Both the position numbers and the translations under genes were made by a program. Below are positions 14,903 through 22,921 of a DNA stretch of 27,016 bases, piece after piece (positions within the stretch are counted from its first letter, which is position 1; each line of letters begins with the position of its first letter). Under the pieces are notes generated by a model. It did no database searches, had not been told where the DNA came from, and saw only the letters and a program-made list of their open reading frames with translations. Origin of the DNA: a virus; the IMG/VR virus record IMGVR_UViG_3300006802_000445, positions 1-27,016 of that record, one strand, 5' to 3'.

Positions 14903-16516
14903 TTAATTGCTGGTTGTAGTAGATGAGTTTAAGTCCGAAATACGTGATTTTTCAGCAGCGTCGATTGCTTTTACGTTGTCTTTAAATCCACTTAACCAGT
15001 TATCAGATCCTTCAATAGCTTGGTTTTCATACTTAGAACCAACTCCCTCGAATCGTTTTGCTAATGAATACATACGACCATTTTTCTGCGGTAATGTGTC
15101 AGTGATTATATGTGCAGATATAGTTACACTTACAGACTTTGGCGCTTGCATCATTGTTGGATCGTTTTCTATATTAATTTCCCAAGTAGTATCAGCCGCT
15201 TGCAAAGTGTATTGTACCGATGTTAAAATTATAGGTTGTTGCACAAAGACATCTCCCATCGTGAATCTCATCCATGGACCTTTTAATGCAGCATTATCTA
15301 CATATTCTGGCGCGGTATATGATGCAAGAGCATTTAGTTTTCTCCATATGGGTTTCATTTCATCTCTGCTTGTTACATTTACATCAAAAGAAAATGTTAT
15401 GCTTCTATCATACCCAGTATAGATATAAGAAGGATCGGCTCTTCCTATCATTCGTTTTGATTCCCATCCTCCTGTGAATGAATCGGAGAAACTGCTAATT
15501 GTAGCACGGAATACGATGATGTCGTCTGTTTCATCACTATTGGCGCCTAGTTTTGGTCCAGTAAAATAAAATTTTATGAAATCTTGTGTTTGATCGAATT
15601 CATTTAATAAATCAGATTCAATATCTAAATCAATTAATGGATCTGGCTTCCATTTGTACGCATTAGCTAATGTTCGTTTACTATAATCTACAACATTAAT
15701 TTTATCTCCGCGGAACACAAACGGAATTCCGGCCGGATCTTGTTTCCATTTTCCAGGATTGCCATCTAGTCCTTTTTCCCATCGAGTAGATACTTGTGTA
15801 CGTGCAGTGAAATCGTTTCTTAGAGCAGTTGGTGATCCATGATCTCCCCACCCATACAATGTTTCACGATTAAAAATGCTATATGCACCGCCTGGAATTA
15901 AGTTTGATGCTGCGTATGCTATTGTTCTAGGGTTCGGTGATATGCCTTGATTCAATGTAGCAGATGTACCATCTAGTCTCGGTCTACCTTTTCCGAAACC
16001 GTTTAACCATCGGAAATCTCGATATTTTGAAAATTGAGCTCCCGAGTTTGGATAATCTTTTAAAAGTTTATATGACGTTAATGAATATATTGCAGTTGGT
16101 TTGGTGTTTGAGACTGCATTAATTACACCTGAAGTTACTGAATTAGCTAATGGATTTCCTAGTAACCCTACCGCTCCTATTGCCAATTGTGTACTGGCTT
16201 GTTGAGCGAAACTTTGAGCTGCATCCGTTGTGTTAGAATCTGCAGATAATACAGTTTCTCGCGAAAGTGAAATATTAGCTCCGCCTCCTAGTATCTGAGA
16301 TGTTTGTGTTGGAGTTCCAAATACATCGATGGTATTGCTAAAACTGCTATCGGTTACCTGATTAGCCGTAGGTTTAGAAGGACGATCTATTCCAGCTCCC
16401 TCTCCAATCATTCCTATACCAGTACTGTAATTACCGTCTCCAACTTGTCCTGCAGATGGTTTTATAGGTTGACTGTGCCTAGGTAATCGTTTTAATATGC
16501 GTGATATATTATCCAT
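14903..16516 (-). CDS. Baseplate/tail-tube junction protein
   Basis: A 537-aa putative structural protein. The first 130 residues are Gly/Ser/Ala-rich. The C-terminal part has the phrases MIGRADPSYIYTGYDRSITF, MKPIWRKLNALASYTAPEYV and SVQYTLQAADTTWEINIEND. This layout is typical of tube-like proteins that start the tail tube on the baseplate (the gp48/gp54 role in T4), so that is the best guess. It overlaps the tape-measure stop by 8 nt. The N-terminus contains LKRLPRH (8-14), the same seven residues as the tape measure at 13-19. Precise role unproven. Confidence 0.6.
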   Translation of the reverse strand: MDNISRILKRLPRHSQPIKPSAGQVGDGNYSTGIGMIGEGAGIDRPSKPTANQVTDSSFSNTIDVFGTPTQTSQILGGGANISLSRETVLSADSNTTDAAQSFAQQASTQLAIGAVGLLGNPLANSVTSGVINAVSNTKPTAIYSLTSYKLLKDYPNSGAQFSKYRDFRWLNGFGKGRPRLDGTSATLNQGISPNPRTIAYAASNLIPGGAYSIFNRETLYGWGDHGSPTALRNDFTARTQVSTRWEKGLDGNPGKWKQDPAGIPFVFRGDKINVVDYSKRTLANAYKWKPDPLIDLDIESDLLNEFDQTQDFIKFYFTGPKLGANSDETDDIIVFRATISSFSDSFTGGWESKRMIGRADPSYIYTGYDRSITFSFDVNVTSRDEMKPIWRKLNALASYTAPEYVDNAALKGPWMRFTMGDVFVQQPIILTSVQYTLQAADTTWEINIENDPTMMQAPKSVSVTISAHIITDTLPQKNGRMYSLAKRFEGVGSKYENQAIEGSDNWLSGFKDNVKAIDAAEKSRISDLNSSTTTSN

Positions 16517-18173
16517 TAATTCGTTCTCCTTTTCGAATATCTATACGAGATATCAATTCATCTAATCCTGCTCCTTGTATAACCACATTAATGTTTGGAG
16601 CGGATCCTCCACCAGACATCATGTTGCTGATACCGGGGGCAACTGCAATTTCATCATTAGCTGAAGTTTTGAATATAGCATTTTCTTTAGGACTCCATAT
16701 CACATTGCCTCCTCCGGATGGGAAGAATGCATCGCCGGTGTCTTTAGTATTGGCTCCTGTGACTGTAACGTACGTTCCCTCAATTGCTGCTTGGTCGATG
16801 TTAAGTTTGCCGTCTTTGATAGATTTAACTAAATCATTTAATGAATTAGCTGCTATCCCACCACCTAACAAAGCTAATACTCCATCATTTCCAGTTAACT
16901 GTTTAACTGAATCAGTGAAGTCTCCGGTGAATTCAAGTGAGGTCTTCTGAGCCTTAATAAGCTCGCCTGATAAGTCGCTGATTGATTTAGCTTGATCGTT
17001 AAATAACCTTAAGACATCTGCAGTATACGCTAAATCTGCATCTCTTTGTTGTTTTTCTTTGGTTCCTAATATACTACCTGATTGTGCTGCTTGTTCCGCA
17101 GTAGTAGCAGTGCCAGGTTCTAGTTTATCTAATTGAGATGCTAGATCTTCAGCTGTTTGACCAGTTACGCGTTCATTTGCTTGCAGAGTCTGATAGATTC
17201 CCATCAGTTTATCTTCTTCAATACCTAGTGTGGCTGCTAATGCTTCGCGTTGAAATCTATTTTTAATAACTTCCTCGCCTTGCTGTTCAATTATTTCAGT
17301 AAGAGCTTCTGCCATCGATTCTAGGTCTTGATTGACAGCTGCTTCTCGAAACTTTTCAGAATTGATCTTTTTACCACCTAATAATTGCAATTCTAATTCA
17401 TTGCTTATGCTACTTTCGATATCTAAAAATTTATTACTGATTGAAACTAAATCTTTAAATGTAACGCCTAATCGATTAGCTTTTGTCGCAGCTCTTGCTA
17501 ATTCCTCAGCCGCTCCTGCATATGCTGTTTGAATAGTAGGACCAGCTTCTGCAATCTGTGTTAATATATCAGCATATACTCCAGTTTGGTTTGTAGTTGC
17601 TTCAATTTGGCTTGCTACGGCTGCTAATGCATCATTATACTTTTCCGTTTCTTCTGCAGTTGCACCTTGAACTGCTAGAAACTTAGTGTATGCATTTGCT
17701 TGTTCTTCTGTTAATCCTAATAATAATCGATTACGATCGTATTGCTTCAGAATTACTTCATTGAATTTTTTGCCTTCAGCTCCTGCATCTTTTAATCCTG
17801 TTAAGTAGTTTGCATTTCCTTTAACTACCGAATTTAAACTGCCTACGTAGTCTCGTAATAATTTACTACTGATTCCATATGATCCAGATAACTTGTCAAT
17901 CTGTTCACCTAGTTTTGCAGCATTTTCAATGTTTAATCGAAGTGAAGTTTGTAGACCGCGATTTCGTTGTTCTAATATAGTTATTTGATCCGTTACATCT
18001 TGAACTAGATCTGCTAATGTTTGGAAAGCCCGTTCTTGAACAACGGCTTTTGCGCCTTCTCCTAAGTTTTTTAAACCATCGATGAAATCTTGAAAATTGG
18101 GAGGCGATTGTCGTCCATGCCGGGGCAATCGTTTTAATTTATATTGCAACAAGTTAGTTTCAGGTGAGTGCAT
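16509..18173 (-). CDS. Tape measure protein
   Basis: A 554-aa, mostly helical protein with long stretches rich in Ala, Gln, Glu and Leu, ending with Gly-rich loops and a short β-domain (PNINVVIQGAGLDELISRID). These traits, plus its place directly after the tube and the tail-chaperone genes, identify it as the tail-length ruler around which the tube polymerises. T4 gp29, with a similar job, is 590 aa, so the tail would be of similar length if the ruler scale holds. The N-terminus includes LKRLPRHGRQSPP (13-25), a segment shared in part with the next gene. No lysozyme domain is seen. Confidence 0.75.
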   Translation of the reverse strand: MHSPETNLLQYKLKRLPRHGRQSPPNFQDFIDGLKNLGEGAKAVVQERAFQTLADLVQDVTDQITILEQRNRGLQTSLRLNIENAAKLGEQIDKLSGSYGISSKLLRDYVGSLNSVVKGNANYLTGLKDAGAEGKKFNEVILKQYDRNRLLLGLTEEQANAYTKFLAVQGATAEETEKYNDALAAVASQIEATTNQTGVYADILTQIAEAGPTIQTAYAGAAEELARAATKANRLGVTFKDLVSISNKFLDIESSISNELELQLLGGKKINSEKFREAAVNQDLESMAEALTEIIEQQGEEVIKNRFQREALAATLGIEEDKLMGIYQTLQANERVTGQTAEDLASQLDKLEPGTATTAEQAAQSGSILGTKEKQQRDADLAYTADVLRLFNDQAKSISDLSGELIKAQKTSLEFTGDFTDSVKQLTGNDGVLALLGGGIAANSLNDLVKSIKDGKLNIDQAAIEGTYVTVTGANTKDTGDAFFPSGGGNVIWSPKENAIFKTSANDEIAVAPGISNMMSGGGSAPNINVVIQGAGLDELISRIDIRKGERING

Positions 18174-18185
18174 GAAATACCAATC

Positions 18186-18200
18186 TTTATTATAAATATC
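18186..18200 (-). promoter_or_regulatory. Recurrent ATATTTATAnTAAA element upstream of the tape measure
   Basis: Minus strand GATATTTATAATAAA, starting in the TAG stop of the 83-aa frame and ending 12 nt before the tape-measure ATG. Confidence 0.4.
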
Positions 18201-18451
18201 TAGAACGGAGGTTTATCGATCTTAGGTTTACTAGATTTCGTTGGGGTATTTTTTGGCGCATTCTTAATTTCTAAGATTTCATTCATTTTACGAAACCAAA
18301 AAGTTCTCAATGGAATATGCAAATTGTACAACGTATCCCAATCCCATCGGCCTTCTCCCCACCATAACAAGTTCCATAAATTTTCATGAAGAACTCCGCG
18401 GTGTTCAGGTTTAAAACCAAAAAAGGTCTGCCCCAAGTTGAAACCCGGCAC
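18200..18451 (-). CDS. Second tail-assembly chaperone frame (gp51/GT-like)
   Basis: An 83-aa frame overlapping the 3' end of the gp26-like gene by 41 nt in the +1 frame. Its sequence (LHENLWNLLWWGEGRWDWDT, then LYNLHIPLRTFWFRKMNEI) matches the look of small proteins placed between tail chaperone and tape measure in many myoviruses. Two ways of expression are visible. One is a GTG start at 18451 preceded by AGGAG with 7 nt spacing, the best ribosome binding site seen near here. The other is a +1 ribosomal frameshift at the end of the upstream gene, where the P-site codon TTT before the TAA stop can re-pair on TTT one base on. I cannot tell which is used. The C-terminus is Lys/Pro-rich. Confidence 0.72.
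   Translation of the reverse strand: MPGFNLGQTFFGFKPEHRGVLHENLWNLLWWGEGRWDWDTLYNLHIPLRTFWFRKMNEILEIKNAPKNTPTKSSKPKIDKPPF
18411..18426 (-). other. Candidate +1 frameshift site in the chaperone overlap
   Basis: Minus strand CCTTTTTTGGTTTTAA. In the upstream gene's frame this reads ..C CTT TTT TGG TTT TAA. The final TTT followed by TAA allows perfect tRNA-Phe re-pairing one base downstream, with a slow stop codon in the A site and a GGGG run about 15 nt upstream. A shift would give a fusion of about 324 aa. Confidence 0.35.
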
Positions 18452-19175
18452 GGAAGGTCTCCTGCTTACCCTCCTTGGTTGTGTATTCGATATCAGCTGA
18501 TAGATCTAATCTCGCACTTTTAGTTGTTACATATGTTTGAAACTTTTTTGAATCGGCAGCTCGAAAGTCGTAACGTATAAATTCAGATATATCATTTGCA
18601 TTTCTGCTATCATTAACTTGTGTGATTAATGCGTTTAATAAATCTGATGTCTTATCTAGTTTATCTGTTTTCCTAGGGAAACGAAATTTAATTTTCGTTG
18701 AATCGTTTACAGTGTAATCAAATTCTCCATTTTCGTCTGGTATTAATTCTAATGGAATCGTAGTTAATTGCGACAGATCGATTTCCGTTTCTATTTTAGT
18801 TTGTTCCGGTGTTATCACACTAACTGGATACATTTTCCCGTAACTTAAAATACGAGCGGCTATAATTAAACCGTTCTGATCGGCTAATGATATATCATCT
18901 AAATCTACGTCGGTTATTATTAAAGATTCTAATAGTTTATCTAATGCAATGCCTTTTGTTATATACGAGGGCGTTGTCAGGATATCTTCATCATATGCAG
19001 TCATGTATCTCATTTCGATTACACCTGACCGTAATGGATGTGATTCTGGATATACCTTGCCTTCAGTAACCAGGTCTATAATTTCAGTTGGTATACGAGA
19101 ACTCTTCTTTTTCTCGTATTGTTGTATTGCTAAATCTTTAAGATGTTGGTCTGATAATTTATTTGTAACTTTCAT
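18411..19175 (-). CDS. Tail assembly/baseplate protein, T4 gp26-like
   Basis: A 254-aa protein. The phrase MRYMTAYDEDILTTPSYI followed by GIALDKLLESLI is characteristic of the T4-type baseplate protein family that includes gp26. The middle part is β-rich (QTKIETEIDLSQLTTIPLEL) and the C-terminus helical. In this and related phages it sits where siphovirus and P2-like genomes have the tail chaperone G, between tube and tape measure, and overlaps a second frame as G/GT pairs do. It therefore probably helps the tape measure and tube assemble and may not be in the mature virion. A terminator separates it from the tube gene, with a recurrent AT element 30 nt before its ATG. Confidence 0.75.
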   Translation of the reverse strand: MKVTNKLSDQHLKDLAIQQYEKKKSSRIPTEIIDLVTEGKVYPESHPLRSGVIEMRYMTAYDEDILTTPSYITKGIALDKLLESLIITDVDLDDISLADQNGLIIAARILSYGKMYPVSVITPEQTKIETEIDLSQLTTIPLELIPDENGEFDYTVNDSTKIKFRFPRKTDKLDKTSDLLNALITQVNDSRNANDISEFIRYDFRAADSKKFQTYVTTKSARLDLSADIEYTTKEGKQETFRAGFQLGADLFWF

Positions 19176-19202
19176 TTTATTCCAATTAACTGATTAATAA
19201 CT

Positions 19203-19220
19203 TATTTAATATAAATATTC
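19203..19220 (-). promoter_or_regulatory. Recurrent ATATTTATAnTAAA element upstream of the gp26-like gene
   Basis: Minus strand GAATATTTATATTAAATA, directly after the terminator that follows the tube gene and about 28 nt before the next ATG. Position and sequence suit a promoter. Confidence 0.5.
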
Positions 19221-19226
19221 AAAACA

Positions 19227-19256
19227 GTAAAAATGGGAGCAATTATTACTCCCATT
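19227..19256 (-). terminator. Intrinsic terminator after the tail tube gene
   Basis: On the minus strand AATGGGAG and CTCCCATT form a perfect 8-bp stem with a 9-nt loop, followed by a T run. It lies 16 nt past the tube stop codon. Confidence 0.88.
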
Positions 19257-19271
19257 CAAAATTATCATTTA

Positions 19272-19802
19272 TTATGCACCAGGGGCATCAGAACTAAAAT
19301 CTAATACCGCGTAATCATATTTAATTGTCAGTCCAATTTCAACTGCTTGCTCAGTTCCCCAATCCATCTCTCCGAAATTACTATCGGCAATGAAAGCTCC
19401 TACTAATTTCCAATATTCAATCTTTTCTCCGGTTGGTGATAAACTATAAAAATCAATATCTTTTTTGTAATCAGTGGAATATCCATCACGACCAGTTAAT
19501 GATTCATGATGTAAACGTACCCATGTCATAACAGCTTCTGCGCCAGACGGCACAATTGGATCATATAATTTAATAGTTATATCTTGCCATCTTGTTTTTC
19601 CTTTTAACTTACGATCGACATTGATATGTTCTGTTTTTATCTCTCCGTTGGTTAAACTAGGACGTGATGTAGCTTTAACCAAGTATGATGGAACATCTTC
19701 AATATACATGATAAACCGATTTGAATACTTCGGTTCCCAACGGAACGCATTTCCATATAAATCCAATTGGCTGATTCCTGGTAAAATTTGTTGTAATGCC
19801 AT
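19272..19802 (-). CDS. Tail tube protein, gp19-like
   Basis: A 176-aa protein of the T4 gp19 tail tube family; hexameric rings of it form the inner tube through which DNA passes. Typical features are RFIMYIEDVPSYLVKATSRP near the N-terminus, the DITIKLYDPIVPSGAEAVM strand-loop and the WGTEQAVEIGLTIKYDYAVL closing strands. Length is close to T4 gp19 (163 aa). It directly follows the sheath gene, the canonical order. It is bracketed by terminators on both sides and has its own AT element 18 nt upstream of the ATG, so it can be transcribed as a single-gene message, suiting a highly abundant protein. Confidence 0.9.
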   Translation of the reverse strand: MALQQILPGISQLDLYGNAFRWEPKYSNRFIMYIEDVPSYLVKATSRPSLTNGEIKTEHINVDRKLKGKTRWQDITIKLYDPIVPSGAEAVMTWVRLHHESLTGRDGYSTDYKKDIDFYSLSPTGEKIEYWKLVGAFIADSNFGEMDWGTEQAVEIGLTIKYDYAVLDFSSDAPGA

Positions 19803-19819
19803 AAATATATTTCTTCTTT

Positions 19820-19833
19820 TTATATAAATATAC
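19820..19833 (-). promoter_or_regulatory. Recurrent ATATTTATA element upstream of the tube gene
   Basis: Minus strand GTATATTTATATAA, sitting between the terminator that follows the sheath gene and the tube ATG. A promoter here would allow separate tube expression. Confidence 0.5.
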
Positions 19834-19840
19834 AGTACAG

Positions 19841-19869
19841 TAAAAAAGGCAGAGCCAAAACCCTGCCTT
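19841..19869 (-). terminator. Intrinsic terminator after the sheath gene
   Basis: AAGGCAG pairs with CTGCCTT (7 bp), with a T6 run after the stem on the minus strand. The plus strand also has a T5 run after the stem, so it could act in both directions. It lies 21 nt past the sheath stop codon. Confidence 0.85.
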
Positions 19870-19890
19870 GTTTTTATTTATTTTATTATT

Positions 19891-22365
19891 CTATTCAGGG
19901 AAAGAAGCTCCTGTTGGTTGAATATTGAAATCTAGAATAATAAATTCTGCGGTTCGAGTTGGTTGTAAAAATATTTGTCCGTATAAAATATTTTGATCTA
20001 TTAAATCCGGAGTATTATTTTCAGCATCCATTTTCACTCGGAATGCAAATAATCCTTGTTCATTTTTAACTTGTTCTAAATATGGATTAACAATGTTCAA
20101 GAATTTGTTTCTGGTTGCATCTGTGTTTTGTTCGAATACTAAGAATTGCGTTGATGAAGCAATAAACTTCTTAACTGCAATAAGCAAACGTCTCACATTT
20201 ACACGATCCAATGCACTTGGTCGGGCTTGAAGTGTTTTTTGACCCCATACTGCAATTCCTAGGTTTGGGAAGTTCGCTATTGGGTTGATACGTGCTTCAT
20301 ACAAATCTCCTTTTTGAGTTGGGCTCAAATTCTTATATGTTTTTTGAACCGTGGTTAAACCACCTCTATTCAAGCCTGCAGGGGCATACCATGGAGCTGC
20401 ATTAGCGTCATTGAATGCTATTACACCAGGCATCACTACAGATGCAGGTACCCATGTTGGACGACCGTTTCTAGGATCTTGAATTTTACACCATGGATAA
20501 TATGCAGCAGTATAACTAGAATCGATATTGTTTGCTTCAGATATTACCGTAGAAATACTATCTTCTAATGCAACTAAATCTAAAACATAAAATGTATCTT
20601 CTCTTTGTTCAGCCAATTGTCTTGCAGCATTACTAACGTTGCTATGCAAATTATGAATGATACCAGGTGTTAACAACATGTTCATATCATAATAATCAGT
20701 GTTGCTAAGAAGAGCAAATGCTTTTTTATATGATAATGTACCTGTGGTAGATGCTCCGCGGCAGTCAAATCCAAATGTATTATTATCTTTGATATTTCCT
20801 CCAGAAAACTTAGGCAAGTTAGGACGAGCTCCATCAAAACCACCTTGCATTGGCATAATAAAGTTACGTGTTGCTAATGCTACATTGCTAGTAAATGTTC
20901 CACCTGTTAAAGCTGCTTGCAATGAACCACTATATGCATTAGTTGTATTCGGGAATCCGGCGTTGGCACTTTGTGATACGTCACCTAAATAGAAATCAGT
21001 GTTACTTCCTGTTGTAGCTCCAGTTGCTGGAGTAGGTGCTAAATATACTAAATTAGGCTCCGCCGTAAAATCAAATCCATGTGTGTTACTTGAATTGAAT
21101 GAACCACCAACAGTTTGTGATGTTCTATAAGTAGCTGCAGCTAAATTGTTTCCTGCAGATGTGTTAGGTATTGGCGATAGCAATGCTCGGAATCCAAACG
21201 GTACCAATGTTTTATCGGCACTTTTATTTTCAACTGATTCTGCAACCTGTACTCTAACATATTTAGATGCATTTTCATAATCTCCGTTAATAACGATGTT
21301 TCCGTCTGCATCCAATGTTTGATATTGATCGCCAATTACTCGAGCTACATATCTTGGAGAATCTGGATCTAAGTTTACATTTTGATATGTTTCAACAATT
21401 TCCGGATTCAAATCTGTATCATTACTATTATATACTGATTGATATTGTGGCGGAATATTAGATGAATTTACACGACGCACTTCAACTGTAAATGTTCCAT
21501 ATCCATTAGGATCTGCTACTTCTGAAGCTAATCGAATGTTACGGATACCAATTTTTGTTTCATAATTAACTGCAGTACCGTGTGATATGGTATGAAATTT
21601 TAACAAGTTAATAACTGAGCTACCAATTTTCTGTGATGTAATCCATGGTGTTGCAGCAGTAGAATAATCTTGAGCAAAATCATATCCTGCTAATACTTCT
21701 GCAGTAACAGCTACATCTCCGAGGTTGTCAAATATTCCTACGGCGTTATTATTTTCATATTGCACATATACTGGATATTCACTTGATTTAGGAGTCTTTC
21801 CAAATACTTTGCTTAAATAATCATTATCGCCTGCTACAACTGATGCGGATACCGGAGTATTTGGTGTAGGGTATAATGTAAAGTTAGTAAATCCAGGTAC
21901 GTCTGTATTTAAATTGTCTGAATATGAACCTGTTATTGATATTGCAAAAGATCCTGACACGTCATCTGCTAATGAAGAGTCTATTAATAAATCTGCAGCA
22001 ACGTTTACTGGTTGCGTCGGATGTAATAGATGTGTTACAACTGCGGTAGATGCTGATGTTGATGTGATTGCAATTACGCCATTTTCTAAATCATATCCAT
22101 CTTCATATAATAAACGGGTTACTGTGATATTCGGAGCTCCTCCACGTAAATAATCTTGTACTACATATGGTACATATGATTCATCTGTGAATGATCCAAA
22201 TATTCTTTCAAATTCTGCATACGAAGAAACCGTAGTAGGAATAAGAGCCGGACCTTTTACAGTAGACCCGACAATTGCTGCTCCAATTTCTTGAATTGCT
22301 AGAGGTAAAAACGACTGGTCTATTTCTCTTGTATAGACGCCAGGCGTTACTATTCTTTCTGCCAT
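19891..22365 (-). CDS. Tail sheath protein, gp18-like
   Basis: The contractile sheath subunit, 824 aa (T4 gp18 is 659). The N-terminus has TPGVYTREIDQSFLPLAIQE followed by IGAAIVGSTVKGPALIPTTV, the usual sheath beginning that forms the intersubunit mesh. The C-terminal domain carries SVVMPGVIAFNDANAAPWYA then PAGLNRGGL, and GLFAFRVKMDAENNTPDLID, hallmarks of phage sheath proteins. The final strand FIILDFNIQPTGASFPE is the C-terminal arm. The middle (about 100-480) is a large insertion relative to minimal sheaths and probably forms surface-exposed domains. The gene is preceded by AAGGAAAG and an AT element, followed by a terminator and the tube gene. Confidence 0.94.
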   Translation of the reverse strand: MAERIVTPGVYTREIDQSFLPLAIQEIGAAIVGSTVKGPALIPTTVSSYAEFERIFGSFTDESYVPYVVQDYLRGGAPNITVTRLLYEDGYDLENGVIAITSTSASTAVVTHLLHPTQPVNVAADLLIDSSLADDVSGSFAISITGSYSDNLNTDVPGFTNFTLYPTPNTPVSASVVAGDNDYLSKVFGKTPKSSEYPVYVQYENNNAVGIFDNLGDVAVTAEVLAGYDFAQDYSTAATPWITSQKIGSSVINLLKFHTISHGTAVNYETKIGIRNIRLASEVADPNGYGTFTVEVRRVNSSNIPPQYQSVYNSNDTDLNPEIVETYQNVNLDPDSPRYVARVIGDQYQTLDADGNIVINGDYENASKYVRVQVAESVENKSADKTLVPFGFRALLSPIPNTSAGNNLAAATYRTSQTVGGSFNSSNTHGFDFTAEPNLVYLAPTPATGATTGSNTDFYLGDVSQSANAGFPNTTNAYSGSLQAALTGGTFTSNVALATRNFIMPMQGGFDGARPNLPKFSGGNIKDNNTFGFDCRGASTTGTLSYKKAFALLSNTDYYDMNMLLTPGIIHNLHSNVSNAARQLAEQREDTFYVLDLVALEDSISTVISEANNIDSSYTAAYYPWCKIQDPRNGRPTWVPASVVMPGVIAFNDANAAPWYAPAGLNRGGLTTVQKTYKNLSPTQKGDLYEARINPIANFPNLGIAVWGQKTLQARPSALDRVNVRRLLIAVKKFIASSTQFLVFEQNTDATRNKFLNIVNPYLEQVKNEQGLFAFRVKMDAENNTPDLIDQNILYGQIFLQPTRTAEFIILDFNIQPTGASFPE

Positions 22366-22396
22366 TTAACTTCTTTCCTTAATTTTATTGTGATTA

Positions 22397-22411
22397 TATT
22401 ATATAAATATG
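22397..22411 (-). promoter_or_regulatory. Recurrent ATATTTATA element upstream of the sheath gene
   Basis: Minus strand CATATTTATATAATA, about 32 nt before the sheath ATG. A second ATATTTATA lies at 22442-22450 within the last codons of the upstream gene. Confidence 0.45.
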
Positions 22412-22430
22412 TTATTAAAAGCTCTAACAG

Positions 22431-22703
22431 TTAGTCTTGAGATATAAATATGCCTTCAGCTAAATTTATTTCGCCATCTCCGTATTTTTCTTTGAGGGAG
22501 GAAATTAAATTGGATTCTTGTTGTTGGAGATCTTTGAACTGCTGCAGTTGAAATCGTTTTTCTTTTTGAACCGTTTCAATTTGCTCGGATAATAACTCTT
22601 CATCTATAGTGCAATTAGCTATTTGAGCTGTTACACGTTGATATGAATCTTGTAATTCAGTGAGTTGTTCTAAATCAGTTTTGTCTAGTTTTCTAGTTGC
22701 CAT
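22431..22703 (-). CDS. Coiled-coil phage protein of unknown function (90 aa)
   Basis: A small, charged, almost wholly helical protein with a heptad-like pattern over residues 5-75 (DLEQLTELQDSYQRVTAQI, then QLQQFKDLQQQESNLISSL) ending EKYGDGEINLAEGIFISQD. Proteins of this shape and ending are frequent in marine myovirus genomes near structural genes; I recall no assigned function. It stands directly upstream of the sheath gene and could be a chaperone or minor structural component, which is inference. Confidence 0.65.
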   Translation of the reverse strand: MATRKLDKTDLEQLTELQDSYQRVTAQIANCTIDEELLSEQIETVQKEKRFQLQQFKDLQQQESNLISSLKEKYGDGEINLAEGIFISQD

Positions 22704-22726
22704 TGTTTTATTATTATAATAAGAAC

Positions 22727-22918
22727 TTATTCTGCTATATCCAAATCTTGTATCGCATTTTCATATTCTTCACGAAGCATTGCAACTCGAACGCCGTCAA
22801 TGGTTACGAATACTTCTCGGGGAAATATCACAGCATCTTTAAAATTTGCAGGATCAACTAGTATAACTGTGGAATGATATGATTCATTCGCAAACCGAAC
22901 TAAAACTTCTTTTTTCAT
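22727..22918 (-). CDS. Hypothetical protein (63 aa)
   Basis: A 63-aa mixed α/β protein (MKKEVLVRFANESYHSTVIL then VDPANFKDAVIFPREVFVTI), with no family that I recognise. It starts 3 nt after the stop codon of the T9SS-type protein and is followed 23 nt on by the coiled-coil gene, so the tight packing supports a real gene. No signal peptide or membrane helix. Confidence 0.6.
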   Translation of the reverse strand: MKKEVLVRFANESYHSTVILVDPANFKDAVIFPREVFVTIDGVRVAMLREEYENAIQDLDIAE

Positions 22919-22921
22919 ATA

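Noticed and set aside
14907-15422. 171-codon open frame on the plus strand
   Set aside because: It lies antisense within the 537-aa tail protein, has no recognisable domain and no ribosome binding site; every supported gene is on the minus strand.
16501-16950. 149-codon plus-strand frame opposite the tape measure
   Set aside because: Mirror of the Gly/Ala/Ser-rich end of the tape measure; no domain or start signal.
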